Source: an uncultured Lachnospiraceae bacterium (GTDB lineage: Bacteria > Bacillota > Clostridia > Lachnospirales > Lachnospiraceae). From it: a stretch of 16,826 nucleotides of DNA. The notes under the pieces are model-generated. The model saw only the letters and a program-made list of their open reading frames with translations. It was not told where the DNA came from and made no database searches. This document shows, in pieces, positions 12,553 to 16,826 of the stretch. Location of the stretch: the NCBI GenBank assembly GCA_934371505.1, contig CAKRNW010000043.1:1-16826 (forward strand), read 5' to 3'. Position numbers and translations under genes: made by a program. Each line of letters begins with the position of its first letter. Positions within the stretch are counted from its first letter, which is position 1.

Positions 12553-13566
12553 ATGATGATGGAACAATTTGAACGTTTTCTGCTATCTGTGGGATATCAG
12601 AAAATCCTGACAGGAAAAAACAATATTCTTGCCTTCTTCTGCATGGAAGAAGAAAAATGCCGGGCTGTTTTATGTCTGGAGTGCCCGGAACGGCTGGAAT
12701 GGACACCGGAGCAATATCTACAGCTGAAGGAGAGCCTGTACCGGACACTGACGGCGAGAGAAAATCTGCCGGTAGAATTGTTGACAGTGCTGATCACAGC
12801 GGATTTGTCCGGGGCCAAAATGCTGACGGAAACCGATGATCATTGCTGGGTTATTCAACCCTATACGCGGGAACTGGTTCTTTATGAGAACCAGTGCGGT
12901 GATATGGGAGGGCTTCGGAGAAGAATCGAGCAATTCCTTTCGCAGAAACAGACAGTGATTAAAAAGAAGAACTTTGATCCGGTAAAATTCCCCTGGGTCA
13001 GCATAGGACTGGTTGGCATCAATGTGCTTGTCTTTTTTGCATGTACATTTACGGGGGACTTGCTGTATAATATAGGAGCATTCAGTCTGGAAAATATTCT
13101 TGCGGACAGAGAATGGTACCGGATTATCACGGCATTGTTTCTGCATGTGGATTTAAACCATTTGTTTAGCAATATGCTTTTACTCTACTTTACGGGAGAT
13201 ATTGCGGAACGCTATCTGGGACATGCCTGGTTTGGCGTGCTTTATCTGGCAGCAGGTGTGGGAGGGAATTTGCTTTCCATGCTGTATGAATGGTTTACAG
13301 ACTTCTATAATTCGGTGGGAGCCAGCGGAGCTGTATTCGGAATCATCGGAATGTTACTGGCACTGGTACTCTTACATCATGGACGGCTTGAACAGATTAC
13401 CACCAAAAGAATTGTTCTGATGATTGTGCTCTCTGTTTACAGTGGAGCAGCAAGCGCTGAGGTTAACAATATGGCACACGTAGGGGGACTTCTTACCGGC
13501 TTTCTGCTAACCTTATTGATACAACGATTTCTGAAAGTGGAAGAAAGGGTGGAGCAAACGCAATGA
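12553..13566 (+). CDS. Rhomboid-family intramembrane serine protease
   Basis: A 337-aa protein. The N-terminal soluble part (about 1-145) has no recognised domain. The rhomboid core follows (about 147-325) with about six membrane helices, the HxxxN motif (H203, N207), the catalytic serine in VGASGAVFG (S258) and the catalytic histidine in NNMAHVGG (H309). The full dyad is present, so activity is expected; substrates would be membrane proteins cut in or near a helix. Three ATGs (12553, 12556, 12559) lack a good ribosome site, and the gene starts 20 bases after the FHA gene. Its stop overlaps the next start (ATGA). A role on TadE-like or FHA proteins is inference from position only. Confidence 0.92.
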   Translation: MMMEQFERFLLSVGYQKILTGKNNILAFFCMEEEKCRAVLCLECPERLEWTPEQYLQLKESLYRTLTARENLPVELLTVLITADLSGAKMLTETDDHCWVIQPYTRELVLYENQCGDMGGLRRRIEQFLSQKQTVIKKKNFDPVKFPWVSIGLVGINVLVFFACTFTGDLLYNIGAFSLENILADREWYRIITALFLHVDLNHLFSNMLLLYFTGDIAERYLGHAWFGVLYLAAGVGGNLLSMLYEWFTDFYNSVGASGAVFGIIGMLLALVLLHHGRLEQITTKRIVLMIVLSVYSGAASAEVNNMAHVGGLLTGFLLTLLIQRFLKVEERVEQTQ

Positions 13567-14561
13567 ATATAAATATCTATTATGGCGGCAGAGGCATGCT
13601 GGATGACCCGACACTTTATGTGATCAACAAAATGCAGGAAGTATTGGGAGAACTACGTGTCAAAGTAGAACGCTATAACCTGTATGAACTGAAAAACGGA
13701 ATTACCACGCTGCCACAGACCCTGAAAAATGCAGACGGCATTATTTTGGCAACCACCATCGAATGGTTTGGAATTGGTGGGTTCATGCAGCAGTTTCTGG
13801 ACGCGTGCTGGCTCTATGGCGACAAAGAAAAAATCAGTCATATTTACATGTGCCCGATTGTGATGTCAACTACATATGGAGAACGTGAAGGGAAGACTAC
13901 TCTGACATCTGCATGGGAGATATTGGGTGGACTTCCCTGCAGCGGCATCTGCGGATATATTGCAGATACACTGACTTTGGAAATGAACGAGGATTATAAT
14001 ACACTGATTGAGAAGAAAGCGGAGAACATGTACCGCACGATCAATCAGAAGATGAAAAGCCTGCCGGCAAGCAATCAGGCAGTAAAACAGCGCGTGGCCG
14101 TTATGAAAAATATAGATCTGACTCCGCAGGAATCGGAACAATTGTCTCAATATGCTTCGGATGAACAGTATGTACAAAAGCAAAAAGAGGACATTCAGGA
14201 GCTTGCAAGCTTGTTCCGTGATATGATGGGAAACAGCGATGGAGAGAAACAAACAGAATTTGTAAGAGAATTCCGGGACTGCTTCAAACCGCAGCCGGGA
14301 TTCCGGGCTGTGTATAAGATCCTTTTAGAGGGGCGTAGTATGCCGTTAACCATGAAAGTAGATCATACACAGTTTCAATGTGGATATGAAGCTTCTGATG
14401 ACTGTGATATGGAGATTCAGACTACGGCAGACACGGTTCAGAACATCATAGACGGAAAACAGACTTTTCAACGTGCCTTTATGGGCGGGGATATGAAGAT
14501 GAAGGGAGATTTCAAAATCCTGCGGATGCTGGATCTGATTTTTCCTTTTACACAGGAATAA
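13563..14561 (+). CDS. Flavodoxin-like reductase fused to SCP2-type domain
   Basis: A 332-aa protein. The first part (about 1-165) has the flavodoxin-like, NADPH-dependent FMN reductase pattern: MNINIYYGG, NADGIILATTIEWFGIGG (57-73), and PIVMSTTYG, the last where a flavin-binding loop is expected. After a helical linker (about 170-230) comes an SCP2/sterol-carrier-like domain (about 232-325), with LTMKVDHTQFQCGYE, IQTTADTVQNIIDGKQTF and the closing MKGDFKILRMLDL. Such a pairing suggests a redox enzyme carrying a hydrophobic-ligand pocket, but I know no assigned reaction. ATG overlaps the rhomboid stop. Its place here does not clearly tie it to pili. Confidence 0.75.
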   Translation: MNINIYYGGRGMLDDPTLYVINKMQEVLGELRVKVERYNLYELKNGITTLPQTLKNADGIILATTIEWFGIGGFMQQFLDACWLYGDKEKISHIYMCPIVMSTTYGEREGKTTLTSAWEILGGLPCSGICGYIADTLTLEMNEDYNTLIEKKAENMYRTINQKMKSLPASNQAVKQRVAVMKNIDLTPQESEQLSQYASDEQYVQKQKEDIQELASLFRDMMGNSDGEKQTEFVREFRDCFKPQPGFRAVYKILLEGRSMPLTMKVDHTQFQCGYEASDDCDMEIQTTADTVQNIIDGKQTFQRAFMGGDMKMKGDFKILRMLDLIFPFTQE

Positions 14562-14592
14562 AAGATAGAAAAAGATAAAAGAGGGAGAAAAG

Positions 14593-15006
14593 ATGAGAGA
14601 CGAGAATTGTATTTTCTGTAAGATTGCGAATGGGGAAATCCCTTCGAGAACGTTATATGAAGACGGAGATTTCAGGGTGATTCTGGATCTGGGTCCCGCG
14701 ACCAGAGGACATGCATTGATCCTGCCCAAAGAGCATGCGGCAAACCTGTTTGAACTTCCGGAGGAAACTGCGGGCAAGGCAATGATTCTGGCAAAGAAAA
14801 TGGCAGCCAGAATGAAAGAAAAACTGAATTGTGACGGATTTAATGTAATACAAAATAATGGGGAAGTGGCCGGACAGACTGTCTTCCATTTTCATATGCA
14901 TTTGATTCCCCGTTATGAAGATGACGACCAGCCAATTCAAATGAAATCCGGAGAGGCTTCGGCGGAAGAACTGGATGCAGTCAAAGCGCAGATTCTGGGA
15001 GAATAA
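14593..15006 (+). CDS. HIT-family nucleotide hydrolase
   Basis: A 137-aa HINT/HIT-type protein. The histidine triad is HFHMH (H99, H101, H103) in VFHFHMHLIPR; H101 is the expected nucleophile region. The N-terminal CIFCKI (C6, C9), with H48 in PKEH and H99, fits the structural zinc site seen in many members. Members hydrolyse nucleoside phosphoramidates or related nucleotides; the exact substrate is not readable. GAGGGAG precedes the ATG. It starts 31 bases after the SCP2 gene and three bases before the fumarase alpha gene's start region, so it probably shares their transcript. Confidence 0.93.
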   Translation: MRDENCIFCKIANGEIPSRTLYEDGDFRVILDLGPATRGHALILPKEHAANLFELPEETAGKAMILAKKMAARMKEKLNCDGFNVIQNNGEVAGQTVFHFHMHLIPRYEDDDQPIQMKSGEASAEELDAVKAQILGE

Positions 15007-15009
15007 TGG

Positions 15010-15852
15010 ATGAGAGCAATACAAGTGAATGAAATTACTCGTAACATTAAGGAAATGTGTATCGAGGCAAATCATTTTCTTTCTGCAGATATGGAAAAGA
15101 CCATGAAAAATGCCGTGCAGTGCGAGGAATCTCCACTGGGCAGACAGATTTTGGAACAGCTGCAGGAAAATCTCCGGATTGCAGGAAACGACATGATCCC
15201 TATCTGCCAGGACACGGGGATGGCTGTTATTTTTATGGAAATTGGCCAGGATGTTCATTTTGAAGGAGGCAGTCTGGAGGAAGCAATTAACGAGGGAGTA
15301 CGCCAGGGATATATAGAAGGATATCTTCGTAAGTCAGTGGTAGCAGATCCTTTGTTCAGGGAGAACACGAAAGACAATACACCTGCGGTGGTATATTATG
15401 AGATTGTGCCGGGAGAGCGGGTGAAAATTACTGTGGCACCAAAAGGCTTTGGCAGCGAAAATATGAGCCGTGTGTTTATGCTGAAACCAGCAGACGGCAT
15501 GGAGGGGGTTAAAGAAGCAATTTTAACGGCGGTAAAGGATGCCGGTCCTAATGCCTGTCCACCTATGGTTGTGGGCGTGGGAATCGGTGGAACCTTTGAA
15601 AAGTGTGCGCTGCTTGCCAAGAAAGCACTGACCCGCCCGGTGGATCAGCATTCAGATATTCCCTATGTGCAGGAAATGGAAAAAGAACTGTTGCAGAGGA
15701 TCAATGGGACAGGGATCGGTCCGGGCGGTCTGGGAGGAACAGTAACAGCACTGGCGGTAAATATTAATGTATACCCGACTCACATTGCAGGTCTGCCGGT
15801 GGCGGTTAACATGTGCTGCCACGTGAATCGACACAGTGTCAGAACCTTGTAA
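15010..15852 (+). CDS. fumA: Fumarate hydratase, class I iron-sulfur, alpha subunit
   Basis: A 280-aa protein of the FumA/TtdA N-terminal family, which with the next gene forms an oxygen-sensitive [4Fe-4S] hydro-lyase that interconverts fumarate and malate. Likely cluster ligands are C66 in ICQDTG, C183 in NACPP and C269 or C270 in MCCHVNRH. The GVGIGGTFEKC segment is also characteristic. L(+)-tartrate dehydratase is a close relative, so substrate identity is inferred. The ATG at 15010 is preceded by GGGAG (14997-15001), inside the end of the HIT gene, three bases after its stop. Confidence 0.9.
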   Translation: MRAIQVNEITRNIKEMCIEANHFLSADMEKTMKNAVQCEESPLGRQILEQLQENLRIAGNDMIPICQDTGMAVIFMEIGQDVHFEGGSLEEAINEGVRQGYIEGYLRKSVVADPLFRENTKDNTPAVVYYEIVPGERVKITVAPKGFGSENMSRVFMLKPADGMEGVKEAILTAVKDAGPNACPPMVVGVGIGGTFEKCALLAKKALTRPVDQHSDIPYVQEMEKELLQRINGTGIGPGGLGGTVTALAVNINVYPTHIAGLPVAVNMCCHVNRHSVRTL

Positions 15853-15906
15853 ATTTACCAAACCCAGACAAGTGTCTTCTATAATATAGTAGAAATGAGG
15901 ATTAGT

Positions 15907-16461
15907 ATGGAGCGACATATTACTGCACCCTTTAATAGAGAAACGGCAGCAACGTTAAAAGCCGGGGACTATGTTTATATTTCCGGTACCGTTTACACGG
16001 CAAGAGATGCAGCGCATAAAAGAATGCAGGAAGCTCTGGAAACAGGGGAAACGTTACCACTGGAACTTTCCGGGAATGTGATCTATTATATGGGACCCTC
16101 TCCCGCACGGGAAGGGAGACCGATCGGATCGGCAGGACCTACGACAGCCAGCCGGATGGACAAATATGCTCCGAAATTGTTGGATCTGGGATTGACAGGC
16201 ATGATAGGCAAAGGAAAGCGCAGTCAGGCCGTCAGGGATGCCATTGTCCGGAACCAGTCTGTTTATTTCGCAGCAGTAGGTGGAGCAGGAGCTTTATTGT
16301 CGAAGGCGATTACAAAGTCTGAAGTGATTGCTTATGATGATCTGGGAACAGAAGCAATCCGCAAGCTGGAAGTGGTGAATTTCCCTGTTATTGTGGTAAT
16401 TGATGCGCAGGGAAATAACCTTTATGAAACAGCAATCAAACAATATCAAAAAAATGTTTGA
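15907..16461 (+). CDS. fumB: Fumarate hydratase, class I iron-sulfur, beta subunit
   Basis: A 184-aa protein of the Fumerase_C/TtdB family, partner of the alpha subunit 54 bases upstream. Seen: GDYVYISGTVYTARDAAHKRM, YMGPSPAREGRPIGSAGPTT, and the GMIGKGKRS loop, all typical of the beta subunit that completes the substrate site. ATG 15907 follows GAGG (15897-15900) by six bases and gives the usual MERHIT start; the ATG at 15895 has no ribosome site. Its TGA overlaps the -35 hexamer of the downstream tRNA promoter. Confidence 0.9.
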   Translation: MERHITAPFNRETAATLKAGDYVYISGTVYTARDAAHKRMQEALETGETLPLELSGNVIYYMGPSPAREGRPIGSAGPTTASRMDKYAPKLLDLGLTGMIGKGKRSQAVRDAIVRNQSVYFAAVGGAGALLSKAITKSEVIAYDDLGTEAIRKLEVVNFPVIVVIDAQGNNLYETAIKQYQKNV

Positions 16462-16486
16462 CAAAGTAAATAGGACTGTGTATAAT
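16458..16486 (+). promoter_or_regulatory. Consensus SigA promoter of the tRNA-Ser gene
   Basis: TTGACA (16458-16463), a 17-base spacer, then TATAAT (16481-16486): 12 of 12 consensus. The -35 overlaps the stop codon of the fumarase beta gene. The leader up to the tRNA holds two short hairpins (16492-16497 with 16511-16516; 16518-16523 with 16537-16542), possibly for 5' processing. Confidence 0.85.
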
Positions 16487-16548
16487 AAATTTTGCGTCAC
16501 GAAATGAGGAACGCAATTGAACATTGGTAGTGAGCTTGTTCAGGCTAA

Positions 16549-16636
16549 GGAGAAATACTCAAGAGGCTGAAGAGGCGCCCCTGCTAAGGGTGTAGGTCGG
16601 GCAACCGGCGCGAGGGTTCAAATCCCTCTTTCTCCG
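16549..16636 (+). tRNA. tRNA-Ser (anticodon GCT)
   Basis: A class II tRNA of 88 nt. The acceptor stem pairs GGAGAAA (16549-16555) with TTTCTCC (16629-16635), with discriminator G at 16636. The anticodon stem pairs CGCCC (16576-16580) with GGGTG (16588-16592) around CTGCTAA, with anticodon GCT at 16583-16585, reading AGC and AGU. A long variable arm follows (about 16593-16611), then the T arm GAGGG-TTCAAAT-CCCTC. CCA is not encoded. Confidence 0.95.
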
Positions 16637-16663
16637 TTTGAAATATCTAAAAAATATTTCAAA
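16637..16663 (+). repeat. AT-rich inverted repeat directly after the tRNA
   Basis: TTTGAAATAT (16637-16646) and ATATTTCAAA (16654-16663) are perfect 10-bp inverted arms around a 7-nt loop, starting at the base after the tRNA. No T-run follows, so it is at best a weak terminator; it could also guide 3' trimming of the tRNA. Confidence 0.7.
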
Positions 16664-16680
16664 AATAAATTAAAAAGTTG

Positions 16681-16709
16681 TTGACAGACGGAAAACACTG
16701 TGGTATATT
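16681..16709 (+). promoter_or_regulatory. Strong SigA promoter for a gene beyond the window
   Basis: TTGACA (16681-16686), a 17-base spacer, then TATATT (16704-16709): 11 of 12 consensus. An A/T-rich stretch lies upstream. No open frame begins in the remaining 117 bases, so this is a long untranslated leader or a stable RNA. As with the tRNA promoter, a TTGCGTC follows shortly after the -10. An rRNA operon is a reasonable guess but no rRNA sequence is visible. Confidence 0.75.
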
Positions 16710-16791
16710 AAATGAGTTGCGTCTGATAAACACAACAGACAAACTTGAAAGAGTTTACAAAGCACCTTGACAAATAAACAGTAATGCAACC

Positions 16792-16821
16792 CTGAAACAT
16801 TCCAAAAAGAATAAGTTTCAG
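16792..16821 (+). repeat. Interrupted stem-loop in the leader at the window edge
   Basis: CTGAAAC (16792-16798) pairs with GTTTCAG (16815-16821). An inner ATTC/GAAT stem (16799-16802 with 16809-16812) is separated from it by a two-base AA bulge on the right side. It is followed by A residues rather than T, so it does not look like a terminator on this strand. Confidence 0.6.
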
Positions 16822-16826
16822 AAAAA

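Noticed and set aside
12529..12557. TTGAGG-17-TATGAT as a rhomboid promoter
   Set aside because: The -10 coincides with the start codons, so the transcript would begin inside the gene; the -35 is poor.
15854..15885. TATAAT at 15880-15885 as an internal promoter for the fumarase beta gene
   Set aside because: No acceptable -35 at 16-18 bases; the nearest TTTACC is 20 bases away. The A/T-rich gap gives such matches easily.
16767..16790. TTGACA at 16767-16772 as a second tandem promoter
   Set aside because: No -10 match at proper spacing (the region reads CCCTGA); kept only as leader sequence.

Overview
The window looks like a chromosomal segment of a Gram-positive, motile, probably spore-forming member of the Clostridia, most likely Lachnospiraceae. 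The evidence is a Firmicutes-type flagellin and FliS, a BofA/DUF2508 pair behind sporulation-type (SigE-like) promoters, a secretin-less Tad/Flp-type IVb pilus locus with DUF5702 and DUF6382-FHA proteins, a two-subunit iron-sulfur fumarase, strong AGGAGG ribosome binding sites, and a tRNA without an encoded CCA. Genus and species cannot be read from the sequence alone. I see no transposase, phage gene or CRISPR array.

Layout. 13-1879: a flagellin and its FliS-type chaperone, plus strand. 1829-2608: a divergent pair, DUF2508 (minus) and bofA (plus), with SigE-like promoter matches facing both ways in the 177 bases between them; DUF2508 overlaps the end of fliS tail to tail. 2609-2799: a near-consensus SigA promoter whose predicted transcript begins immediately before a perfect 10-bp hairpin followed by a T-rich stretch.

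2800-13566: a compact Tad-like pilus operon. The order is an A24 prepilin peptidase (apparently with an ATT start codon), CpaE/TadZ-like protein, CpaF/TadA ATPase, TadB, TadC with a large inserted ectodomain, a hairpin-rich insertion bounded by 17-bp direct repeats, Flp pilin, DUF5702 pseudopilin-like protein, a TadE-like protein with two Cys/His modules, a second A24 peptidase, a second TadE-like protein, a DUF6382-FHA membrane protein and a rhomboid protease. The expected division of work is that CpaF powers assembly on the TadB/TadC platform, the A24 enzymes trim Flp and TadE-like precursors, and the pseudopilins initiate or cap the fibre. The FHA protein and rhomboid are candidates for phospho-dependent or proteolytic control. 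No secretin or outer-membrane component is present, as expected for a single-membrane cell.

13563-16461: housekeeping genes that follow with almost no gaps: a flavodoxin-like/SCP2 fusion, a HIT hydrolase and both fumarase subunits. 16458-16826: a consensus SigA promoter overlapping the fumB-type stop codon, tRNA-Ser(GCT), an AT-rich inverted repeat, and a second strong promoter with a structured leader cut off by the window edge, possibly serving an rRNA operon.

The points most worth a second look are the ATT start codon, the promoter that fires into a hairpin, the repeat-bounded hairpin insertion with a small coupled ORF before the pilin gene, the doubled Cys/His module on a TadE-like protein, the TadC ectodomain, and the divergent SigE-like promoters.
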